A DNA stretch of 5,144 nt, from positions 1 to 5,144 of the forward strand of contig CAJMDR010000177.1 in NCBI GenBank assembly GCA_905212215.1, given 5' to 3'. Under the pieces are notes generated by a model. The model was not told the DNA's origin. It saw only the letters and a program-made list of their open reading frames with translations, and searched no databases. The DNA is from an uncultured Porphyromonadaceae bacterium. GTDB lineage: Bacteria > Bacteroidota > Bacteroidia > Bacteroidales > Muribaculaceae. Made by a program: the position numbers and the translations under genes. Of the stretch, positions 1 to 5,144 are shown piece after piece (position 1 is the first letter of the stretch; the number at the start of each line of letters is the position of its first letter).

Positions 1-822
1 GCAGTTCTGGTTCACTCCCGTATAGACTTTGACAAAGGTAATACGGTCGAGTTTCACCGGATTTCCGGAGGCATCCACCGCCCAGTCAATCTTGAAACCG
101 GGGTCTTCGGCGTTGGGACGGTTGTCGACATATCCCCAGTCCAGAAAACGGAGCAACCACATGTCGTTCTCATAGTAAGCGTTCTTGGCAAGCCGTGAGC
201 CACTGAATTTCAGTTCTTCGCCCTGAATCCATTGTGGCCAGTAGCTCTGGCGGTGGAAGGAATTGCGGACAACATAACCCGAAGGTTCAGCATTGTCGTT
301 GCTGGTCCAGTGGATGTAGGTGGCGTCCGGCTCGTTACCCGTCGGTTTATGGTAAGTTATCTCATAGCTGTGCAGTGTGGTGGATTTATAGTAATCGCTG
401 CCTGCCAATTCATACCACTGGTCGTCGGGAATGTTGTTGCCGTTGCTGTCATAGCTCACCATCACTATTCCCGGTTCGGCACTTCCCGCATCGGAGTAAC
501 CGGAATTCCTGAAAGCGTTGCCATAGATCTTAAAGTCATATTCTCCCGGTTTGTTGGCCACATTATGGTCGAAGCTGAAAACGATATATCCGCCATAAGC
601 GCCAAGGCACACTAAACTGCCTCTTGCCTGTCCGGCGATATATTCCTCGCATTTAGCGTTCATGTCGGCCTGGGTATTGCCGTTCTCATATTCCGGCATG
701 GTGTTTACGAACTGACCGGGAGCTGGACGATAATCATGCACCTTGTGTATGTACGGACTGTTGGTCTTTGCCGAAGCAGTCAGGCAGACAAGGCCTGCGC
801 ATACAAGAATAACTTTCTTCAT
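1..822 (-). CDS. Secreted protein of a B12-uptake operon, C-terminus cut off by window edge
   Basis: The reading frame is open from an ATG at 822 to the left edge (274 codons) with no stop, so the protein is 3'-truncated by the window. Residues 1-18 form a signal peptide: MKK, a hydrophobic core, then a signal-peptidase-I-type site after ASA. There is no lipobox, although Cys8 and Cys13 lie in the core. The mature part is rich in Tyr, Asn, Gly and Asp, as in secreted beta-sandwich proteins. Residues 125-134 (DSNGNNIPDD) resemble an EF-hand or thrombospondin-type-3 calcium loop. It follows the btuG-like gene after 21 nt, with no terminator between them, so it is probably co-transcribed under the cobalamin riboswitch. 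Proteins like this, often called PKD-domain or cell surface proteins, are commonly found beside YncE-like propellers in Bacteroidales. By inference it is an accessory factor for corrinoid capture. Whether it is related to the BtuH B12-binding lipoproteins cannot be decided here; the missing lipobox argues against a simple match. The existence of the gene is secure; its function is not. Confidence 0.9.
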   Translation of the reverse strand, partial: MKKVILVCAGLVCLTASAKTNSPYIHKVHDYRPAPGQFVNTMPEYENGNTQADMNAKCEEYIAGQARGSLVCLGAYGGYIVFSFDHNVANKPGEYDFKIYGNAFRNSGYSDAGSAEPGIVMVSYDSNGNNIPDDQWYELAGSDYYKSTTLHSYEITYHKPTGNEPDATYIHWTSNDNAEPSGYVVRNSFHRQSYWPQWIQGEELKFSGSRLAKNAYYENDMWLLRFLDWGYVDNRPNAEDPGFKIDWAVDASGNPVKLDRITFVKVYTGVNQNC

Positions 823-843
823 TTCTTTATCGCTTTGCGAAAA

Positions 844-2031
844 TTACTGTTTTTCCTTCTCAATAGTGGCATAGAAAGCGAAGTGGGCGGGAATATCGCC
901 TGTGCGTTGCCTCCACTTCTGCGTGCCGTCGGGATTCAGGCAATATAGCCATCCGGGGGTAACATAGTTTCCGGCATCGGTAAGGTAAATGTCGTGGCTG
1001 ACGGGATTCACCGCTATGCCGTATGGTTTCTTCATCGCCGTCATTATGTCGGGCGCCACAAAGCCGTCGCTGACCTTGCTCCGGGTAGCGGTGTTGACGA
1101 TTGCTGAAGAAAGGGCATCCGACATGGTGACGTTGCTCCATGCCGTGGAGATGATATAGAGGGAGTCGCCGCTAAGGGTCATTGCGGAAACGGGCGTGTC
1201 GATGGAGTCGGTGACGATGCCTTTCTTTGGGTTATAGCAATAGAGTTTGGAACGGACGTTGTAATAGTCGCCACGATTGGAAATCCAAACATTGCCATGT
1301 TTGTCGGCAATGACATGGTTAAGGTTGATAGCTACCGGCACCCTTCTTGCCTCGGTGAAGGATGCTATGTCTATCACACTTATGGTGTTTTCATAGTTCG
1401 GCACCATGTATCCTCCGGAGTTCGCCACATATAAAGAATCACCGCAGGCTGCAATTCCGTCGGGCTGGAAACCTACCACGCAGCGTCCTACTTCCTGCAA
1501 GGTGGCGGTATCAATTTTTGCCACGAATCCTTTCTGCCTGTAGTCGGGATTTATCTCCACAGGACCGGCATAGGAGGTGACATAGGCGTAACCTTTATGG
1601 AAGATAATGCTGCGGCAGTTGGGAATGTCTATCTGCCCTAAACGCACTGCATCCTTGGCACGCATCACCTCCACCTTGTTCGAACAGTTTATCACCGCCC
1701 AGAGCTTTGTGCCGTAAATGCCTATGTCGTTGCCGACATCGCCCATCTCCATCGGCTGCGAGGGATTGGCGGCGGCATATATGTTGCGTGTATAGACTCC
1801 TGTTGCGAAGTCCATATAATCGAGGGTGGATTTGTTGGTGCCCATGTTGCCTTCGTTGAGCAGGTAGAAGCCATGTAGGGTATAACCGTCCTGTCCCGGA
1901 ACGGGAACGGCGGGATCCTGTACCTGATCCGGTTCCGGAACAGGAATGGGTTCGTCTTCGCGACAGGAAGTAAAAAGTGCCATGCCGAGGAATACACCGG
2001 CAAACAGCGTGTATATGGTTTTCTTAGTCAT
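844..2031 (-). CDS. btuG: BtuG-like surface beta-propeller lipoprotein (YncE/DUF5074-like), putative B12 binder
   Basis: This 395-residue lipoprotein has a type II signal: the lipobox LFTSC ends at Cys23, which would be lipidated. The next residues, REDE, match the acidic export signal that sends Bacteroidetes lipoproteins to the cell surface. A Pro/Glu/Asp-rich linker (about 27-48) precedes a propeller built of repeated beta-strand units. Recognisable strands are GTKLWAVIN (107-115), KGYAYVTSYAG (146-156), GDSLYVANSGG (197-207), HGNVWISNRGD (245-255), GDSLYIISTAW (288-298) and HDIYLTDAGNY (346-356), several followed by a variable segment and an I-x-V-I-D-type strand. Size and layout fit BtuG, the seven-bladed propeller known in Bacteroides thetaiotaomicron to bind B12 very tightly and cap BtuB. 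Its position 14 nt downstream of the btuB-type gene, behind a cobalamin riboswitch, supports this role strongly. The start is chosen because it gives an intact lipoprotein signal. Fold and surface location are seen or well predicted; the ligand is inferred from context. Confidence 0.88.
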   Translation of the reverse strand: MTKKTIYTLFAGVFLGMALFTSCREDEPIPVPEPDQVQDPAVPVPGQDGYTLHGFYLLNEGNMGTNKSTLDYMDFATGVYTRNIYAAANPSQPMEMGDVGNDIGIYGTKLWAVINCSNKVEVMRAKDAVRLGQIDIPNCRSIIFHKGYAYVTSYAGPVEINPDYRQKGFVAKIDTATLQEVGRCVVGFQPDGIAACGDSLYVANSGGYMVPNYENTISVIDIASFTEARRVPVAINLNHVIADKHGNVWISNRGDYYNVRSKLYCYNPKKGIVTDSIDTPVSAMTLSGDSLYIISTAWSNVTMSDALSSAIVNTATRSKVSDGFVAPDIMTAMKKPYGIAVNPVSHDIYLTDAGNYVTPGWLYCLNPDGTQKWRQRTGDIPAHFAFYATIEKEKQ

Positions 2032-2045
2032 GTTTTATGGCTTTT

Positions 2046-4148
2046 TCAGAGGTTCCACTGCAAGATTACCTTAAAGTTGCGGCCCGGCATGGGATAGTTA
2101 AGGATAACCTCGTATTGCTGGTTCAGGAGGTTGTTTATCTCGAGCGAGGCCTTGAGCCACGACTTTCCTACCGGGAAATGGTAGCTGAAAGCAATGTCGG
2201 AAGTATACCAGGGCTGCTCATGGTTCACGGGTACATTGGAAGAGTTGTGGTATCTCTCGCCGACATAGATGAAAGAATAGTTCATCTGCAACCCTTTCCA
2301 GTCAGCCTGCAGTGTGGCGGAACCTGAATGGCGTGGTATGTAGGCTATCTGTCCTTTGTAGGTTCCTTCGGGGCCCATGTTGTCTGACGGGTCGGAATAG
2401 TCCATCGCCCTCTGGAAGGTATAAGAGCCACGGGCGTTGAGGCTGACACCGCCGGGAAGCGAGAACTCGCACTGGGCAGTGAGGTCAAGACCCCAGATGC
2501 GGACTTTGCCTATGTTCATCATCATCCAGCGGTATTGCCCTGTGCCCTTCGGCACAGCTATGATTTTGTCGCTTATGCGGTTGTGGTAACCGTCGGCGGT
2601 TAGCGAAAGGCTCTGCACCCAGGGAGATGCGAAAGTAAGGTCATAGTTCACGCCGACGTTATATTGTGTGGCATATTCCGGTTTCAAGTCTACATTGCCG
2701 ATGTCAGTATAATAGAGGTCGTTGAATGTAGGCATACGGAATGTGCGCTTGTAGAAGGCCCTTAGCGAAGGGCCTCTGTCCACTCCCGGACGCCAGCTGA
2801 GAAAGACAGCGGGGGTCCAACGGGTGAGGTTCCTTGTCCTGTGGCCGAGACTCTCTATGCCGTTTATAATCTCAGAACGATCCTTGACATCACTCAGCAA
2901 GAGGGAGCCTTGCGCTTTCAGCGGTCCCCGGCGCCAGGCGGTGGCTATGGCGGCAAGGAGTGTGTGGCGTACCGGCTTGGCGAAGTTGGCGAGCGACGCG
3001 CTCATCTGGTTCCACTGATAGTCGACGCTAAGGTCCGCCTCCCAGCCCGGAACGATGGTATAGCAGTTGGCCGACGATACGTACAGCTCGTTCTGATAGA
3101 ACTTGTTGTCAAGATACATCAGCGTGGTATCGGGGTTGAGATAGCGCATATAGTCGCGGGCATACTTGGCATTCAGCCTCGTCTCGTATCTGCCGAAACG
3201 GCGCTGCCAGCTTCCTTGTACGAAGAAGTTGCGGTCCCACTGTTTCTGAGAGTTCTTCCAGACGTTGTTCACGATAGCTCCCGGAATGCCACGGTCGGAA
3301 TCGTAGAAATAGAGTTTGCCGTACCAATGCGAGTCAGTCACCTTTCCGTAGATGCCCGCTTCCACCCTTAAGGCATGAATCTGACCGTTTTTGCGTGTGG
3401 CTGTGGTGTCCCATGCCAAGGTGCCGTCCGGTTTCTTTTTGCGGAGGGTGAATTTATATCTTCCGTTGGCGTATGTGAATTCTGAGTTCAGAGAGACGCT
3501 TACGGCATCGCTCAGTTTCTGTTCCACGCGGAAACTGGGATTTGCAAGACCGAAAGAGCCTGTTCGCATGGTAATGTTGAGGTTGGTACGCTTCCCTTCC
3601 ACAAACTTCGGATGTCTGGTGGTGATATAGACGGTACCTGCGTTGCCGAAGTCTTTCGCTCCCTGAAAGACGTTGCTTTTCTGGCCGTTGTAGAGAGTTA
3701 TTGACTCTATGTTGTCAAGTGAATATCTGCCTAAGTCTATCTGACCGTTCTGCGCGTTTCCAAGCTGAATACCGTCGTAGAAAATGCCCATGTGGTTTGT
3801 ACCCATGGAACGTATGTCAAGAGTCTTGACACCTCCCACACCACCATAATCTTTTAGCTGTACTCCTGCGAAGTATCGTATGGCATCTGCAACGGAATGT
3901 GAATTCAGGCTCTGCAGCTCTTCTCCGGAGAGGGTCTGCGATGGTATCACCTCACGGTTAAGGTTACGCTCGCCATATACCACTACTTCGCTGAGACTAC
4001 CGTGGTGTGCGGTTGTGTCGATTTTCTCGCTTGAGATCGTGTCATTCCCATTAACTGAGTGAAAATGGCCTTCAATAGTAGATGCCTGAATTGAAAAAGG
4101 AAACAGCAGGCATACGCAGACTGCTGCAATTCCCAGCGAAATCTTCAT
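2046..4148 (-). CDS. btuB: BtuB-type TonB-dependent outer-membrane receptor for cobalamin/corrinoids
   Basis: This 700-residue receptor would import B12 or related corrinoids across the outer membrane using TonB energy. Residues 1-22 are a signal peptide (MKIS, a hydrophobic core, cleavage near IQA/S). A TonB-box-like segment LSEVVVYGE lies at about 52-60. The plug domain covers roughly 60-170, with the typical stretches VADAIRYFAGV, LDIRSMG, FYDGIQLGN and IESITLYNG. The rest is a 22-stranded-type barrel ending in the conserved LEINNLLNQQYE region and a final amphipathic strand, FKVILQWNL. There is no N-terminal carboxypeptidase-regulatory-like domain, so it is BtuB-sized rather than SusC-sized (about 1000). 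The ATG at 4148 is chosen because it begins directly at the signal peptide. An in-frame ATG at 4211 would add 21 polar, charged residues before the signal and would translate the purine-rich ribosome-binding region. It is first in the operon and lies behind a cobalamin riboswitch, which makes the substrate assignment strong though still inferred. Confidence 0.93.
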   Translation of the reverse strand: MKISLGIAAVCVCLLFPFSIQASTIEGHFHSVNGNDTISSEKIDTTAHHGSLSEVVVYGERNLNREVIPSQTLSGEELQSLNSHSVADAIRYFAGVQLKDYGGVGGVKTLDIRSMGTNHMGIFYDGIQLGNAQNGQIDLGRYSLDNIESITLYNGQKSNVFQGAKDFGNAGTVYITTRHPKFVEGKRTNLNITMRTGSFGLANPSFRVEQKLSDAVSVSLNSEFTYANGRYKFTLRKKKPDGTLAWDTTATRKNGQIHALRVEAGIYGKVTDSHWYGKLYFYDSDRGIPGAIVNNVWKNSQKQWDRNFFVQGSWQRRFGRYETRLNAKYARDYMRYLNPDTTLMYLDNKFYQNELYVSSANCYTIVPGWEADLSVDYQWNQMSASLANFAKPVRHTLLAAIATAWRRGPLKAQGSLLLSDVKDRSEIINGIESLGHRTRNLTRWTPAVFLSWRPGVDRGPSLRAFYKRTFRMPTFNDLYYTDIGNVDLKPEYATQYNVGVNYDLTFASPWVQSLSLTADGYHNRISDKIIAVPKGTGQYRWMMMNIGKVRIWGLDLTAQCEFSLPGGVSLNARGSYTFQRAMDYSDPSDNMGPEGTYKGQIAYIPRHSGSATLQADWKGLQMNYSFIYVGERYHNSSNVPVNHEQPWYTSDIAFSYHFPVGKSWLKASLEINNLLNQQYEVILNYPMPGRNFKVILQWNL

Positions 4149-4383
4149 CCGGGAATCGCTTTCCTTTCCTTTGCCTTTCGTTATTGAACGGGTATAAAAA
4201 AATCTGCCCATAGCTTTGACGCAAAAGACAAATCAGACGTTGAGCCTCAATGGTCTCCTGGTTCAAGGAATGGTGCAGGCAAGAATTGGAACTATGGAAC
4301 TATCTGTTACTCCGGTGTTACGGAGGAGAATGGATATTCCACCGCATTGATTCTGGTGCACGAGAATCCTTAACGATGCGACT
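4149..4383 (-). promoter_or_regulatory. Long 5' leader / riboswitch expression platform of the btuB operon
   Basis: These 235 nt separate the B12 box from the btuB start and contain no convincing gene. Visible structures are a hairpin with arms 4349-4354 and 4363-4368 (GATTCT/AGAATC, extended by GCAT/ATGC at 4376-4379 and 4344-4347), a second with arms 4310-4314 and 4321-4325 (CTCCG/CGGAG, 6-nt loop), a short inverted repeat TTGAG/CTCAA at 4240-4250, and a CGTT/AACG hairpin at 4179-4190 just upstream of the purine tract. An 8-bp tandem duplication (ggaactat twice on the plus strand) occupies 4288-4303. A run of seven T on the minus strand at about 4197-4203 follows only weak potential stems, so no clear intrinsic terminator is present. 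Control of translation is therefore more likely than transcription termination, but this is an inference. Confidence 0.55.
4159..4173 (-). promoter_or_regulatory. Purine-rich putative ribosome-binding tract for btuB
   Basis: On the minus strand AAAGGAAAGGAAAG lies about 10 nt upstream of the ATG at 4148. It is AGGA-containing and is the only good Shine-Dalgarno-like tract near the start, so it favours 4148 over the upstream ATG at 4211. Bacteroidetes often initiate without a Shine-Dalgarno sequence, so its contribution is uncertain. It is also the obvious target for sequestration if the riboswitch acts on translation. Confidence 0.4.
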
Positions 4384-4385
4384 AA

Positions 4386-4406
4386 CAGACAGGTATTCCG
4401 ACTCCG
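4386..4406 (-). promoter_or_regulatory. B12 box (3' conserved element of the cobalamin riboswitch)
   Basis: The minus strand reads AGTCGGAATACCTGTC at the core, against the family consensus AGTCAGGAGACCTGCC. The AGTC, GGA and ACCTG blocks are retained. It lies in the expected place, shortly after the GGGAAGG block at 4429-4423. Confidence 0.85.
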
Positions 4407-4432
4407 AGGCTCCACTTGTCATCCTTCCCGGT

Positions 4433-4530
4433 TATTCTTTTACGTTGAAACATATCTCAGAAAACATTCAGTAAGTATTCTATACACCTTCCTGAGTTGA
4501 GAATGATTATACAACATTAAAGTGTCTGTT
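4433..4530 (-). other. 98-nt structured insertion in the peripheral stem of the riboswitch
   Basis: This segment lies between the two arms CTGGT and ACCGG, which in shorter riboswitches such as E. coli btuB are separated by only a few bases. It is AT-rich and contains a hairpin in which CTCAGGAAG (4496-4488) pairs with TTTTCTGAG (4464-4456), using two G-U pairs. It also contains AGACAC (4527-4522), which could pair with GTGTCT (4561-4556) in and beside the neighbouring hairpin loop. No open reading frame stands out. The insertion is directly visible; any function is unknown. Confidence 0.6.
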
Positions 4531-4634
4531 ACCAGTGGATTGTCTGCTTCCTTGTAGACACAGACAAGCTTCTATGCTTCGTCACGGCAGCGGCCCTGTC
4601 CGGGATTTTCACCCGGTTCCCCGACTGTTTGCCT

Positions 4635-4647
4635 TTTGCGCCGCAAA
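4635..4647. repeat. Short inverted repeat overlapping the promoter -7 element and start region
   Basis: TTTGCGCCGCAAA is an inverted repeat with 6-bp arms and a 1-bp centre. One arm is part of the -7 element and the other covers the predicted transcription start. It could be an operator or a 5' stabilising hairpin, or simply chance built on the TTTGC of the promoter. Confidence 0.35.
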
Positions 4648-4668
4648 GTTAGCTAAAAAATTCCACAA
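4643..4668 (-). promoter_or_regulatory. Bacteroidetes-type promoter of the btuB operon
   Basis: TAACTTTGC at 4651-4643 is a full match to the Bacteroidetes -7 consensus TAnnTTTG. Transcription would begin about 4 nt downstream, near 4639, just before the riboswitch aptamer, giving a leader of about 490 nt. The -33 element is weak: GTTG at 4669-4666 is closer than the usual spacing and no TTTG stands at the ideal distance. The position between an upstream terminator and the aptamer supports the call. Confidence 0.7.
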
Positions 4669-4783
4669 CCACCTCAATTCCTGACAGAAATTTCAACATA
4701 TATTTCATCACTACCACCCCTCAAGGCTCTCATAATGCTACCAGCACTCATAATAATAATACTCCGGTCCTGAATCTAATGCT
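4652..4783. other. Intergenic spacer upstream of the btuB promoter
   Basis: AT-rich spacer between the susD-like terminator and the btuB promoter. It holds the octamer CTCATAAT twice (4729-4736 and 4747-4754, 18 bp apart), the second copy running into a short TAA trinucleotide run (about 4751-4760). No gene, RNA or recognised regulatory motif is seen, other than the weak -33 region at its left end. Confidence 0.5.
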
Positions 4784-4814
4784 AAAAAAGGGATGCGCAA
4801 AACGCGCATCCCTT
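4784..4814 (-). terminator. Intrinsic terminator of the susD-like transcription unit
   Basis: On the minus strand an 11-bp perfect stem has arms 4814-4804 (AAGGGATGCGC) and 4798-4788, with a 5-nt loop (GTTTT), followed by a run of six T (4789-4784; the outer two are also in the stem). It begins 21 nt after the stop codon of the susD-like gene. The plus-strand side has no T run, so termination is one-way. It separates the upstream unit from the B12 operon. Confidence 0.92.
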
Positions 4815-4835
4815 CTATTGATTGTTGGCGATTGA

Positions 4836-5144
4836 TTACCAAGCGAGTTCGCTCATGTCTATCGCCTCGTTGTAGTCAGTCTCAACACGAGGAATCATGA
4901 GCACCCAGTGATTAGCCTGATTTGGTGCCACATCCATTGCATATGAACTCGGGATGTTTCCGGAGTTGACATCATCCTCCACCCAGGCACGACGTGTATT
5001 GTTCATGCCCCAGCGTTTGAGATCGAAGAAAGTCGAGCCTTCGCCCCAGAGTTCAAGACGACGTTGCAGACGGATTTCGTCAAGCAGTTCCTGACCTGTC
5101 TTGGTGCAGGTGGTGAAGCCTTCGATACGCTTGCTCATGAGCTG
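4836..5144 (-). CDS. SusD/RagB-family outer-membrane nutrient-binding lipoprotein, C-terminal 102 residues only
   Basis: The frame enters from the right edge and ends with TAA at 4838-4836, so the N-terminus, including any lipoprotein signal, lies outside the window. The segment carries the hallmark SusD C-terminal motif: ELLDEIRLQRRLELWGEG followed by STFFDLKRWGMN, the helix and loop around which most SusD homologues are recognised. A terminal region ends in ELAW, typical for the family. SusD proteins are surface lipoproteins that cap a SusC TonB-dependent transporter and bind glycans or other large nutrients. A susC-like gene is expected further upstream, outside the window. The substrate cannot be inferred. 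A strong terminator follows, so this is a separate unit from the B12 operon. Confidence 0.93.
   Translation of the reverse strand, partial: QLMSKRIEGFTTCTKTGQELLDEIRLQRRLELWGEGSTFFDLKRWGMNNTRRAWVEDDVNSGNIPSSYAMDVAPNQANHWVLMIPRVETDYNEAIDMSELAW

Larger units (their letters stand above)
4384..4633 (-). ncRNA. Cobalamin (B12, AdoCbl-type) riboswitch aptamer
   Basis: The conserved cobalamin-aptamer blocks occur in order on the minus strand. GGGGAA at 4622-4617 is followed by CCGGGTGAAAATCCCGG (4616-4600), the classic GGTG..AATCC hairpin. Next is GGGCCGCTGCCGTGA, matching the CCCGC-ACUGU region. A 7-bp arm TTGTCTG/CAGACAA lies at 4567-4561 and 4546-4540. CCACTGGT (4538-4531) and ACCGGGAAGG (4432-4423) match the CACTG...GGGAAG pair and close a stem. 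The B12 box GAGTCGGAATACCTGTC is at 4404-4388. The ends can close through AACAG (4629-4625) with CTGTT (4388-4384). In known examples, ligand binding represses the downstream gene; here that is the btuB-btuG operon, as expected. The unusual point is a 98-nt insertion between the CACTGGT and ACCGG arms. The exact ends are approximate. Confidence 0.92.

Noticed and set aside
232..615. Plus-strand open frame of 127 codons at the left end
   Set aside because: It lies opposite the secreted-protein gene, whose frame is continuous over 274 codons with a proper signal peptide; its composition is that of an antisense shadow.
2841..3371. Plus-strand open frame of 176 codons opposite btuB
   Set aside because: It is antisense to a well-supported TonB receptor gene, has no recognisable domain or signal, and no promoter or ribosome-binding site; it is a coding shadow.
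4149..4211. Extended btuB start at the in-frame ATG at 4211
   Set aside because: It would place 21 charged, polar residues before a canonical signal peptide and bury the purine-rich ribosome-binding tract within the coding region.
4190..4240. Possible intrinsic terminator at the T run near 4197-4203
   Set aside because: The stems that can be drawn upstream of the run are short and mismatched (for example TCTG/CAGA or TTTGTC/GTCAAA), far weaker than the clear terminator at 4784-4814.
4072..4266. Minus-strand frame of 64 codons beginning with TTG in the leader and running into btuB
   Set aside because: It needs a rare start codon, overlaps the btuB signal-peptide coding region in another frame, has no ribosome-binding site and shows no familiar features. 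A regulatory leader peptide cannot be excluded but is not supported.
4250..4474. Plus-strand frame of 74 codons across the leader and riboswitch
   Set aside because: It lies opposite conserved riboswitch blocks whose sequence is explained by RNA structure, and has no supporting coding evidence.
4729..4760. Repeated CTCATAAT and TAA run as a possible regulatory or CRISPR-like repeat
   Set aside because: Only two 8-bp copies in AT-rich DNA plus a short trinucleotide run; too short and too few to be a repeat array.

Overview
The window looks like chromosomal DNA from a Bacteroidales bacterium (Bacteroides, Phocaeicola, Prevotella or a relative; the genus cannot be fixed from sequence alone). 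The evidence is a TAnnTTTG-type -7 promoter element, a SusD/RagB-family C-terminus, a lipoprotein signal followed by an acidic surface-export motif, A-rich gene starts with little Shine-Dalgarno sequence, and the typical TonB-receptor plus surface beta-propeller pairing. All supported genes lie on the minus strand, so the window is read from right to left.

Right edge (5144 to 4784): the last 102 codons of a SusD-like nutrient-binding lipoprotein gene, closed by a strong one-way intrinsic terminator. Next (4783 to 4149): a roughly 635-nt non-coding stretch. It holds a spacer with no recognised feature, a Bacteroidetes promoter (-7 element at 4643-4651), a cobalamin (B12) riboswitch aptamer at about 4384-4633, and a long expression-platform leader of about 235 nt with several hairpins.

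Left part (4148 to 1): a compact three-gene operon with 14- and 21-nt gaps. It encodes a 700-residue BtuB-type TonB-dependent outer-membrane receptor, a 395-residue BtuG-like beta-propeller lipoprotein, and the first 274 residues of a secreted protein with a calcium-loop-like motif, which runs off the left edge. Together they form a B12 (corrinoid) uptake locus. By analogy with Bacteroides BtuB/BtuG, the surface propeller would capture the corrinoid and hand it to the receptor, with the riboswitch lowering expression when B12 is plentiful.

The overall system type is known. The parts most worth a second look are the 98-nt insertion in the peripheral stem of the riboswitch, the second B12-box-like sequence in the leader, and the poorly understood third gene, which lacks a lipobox.
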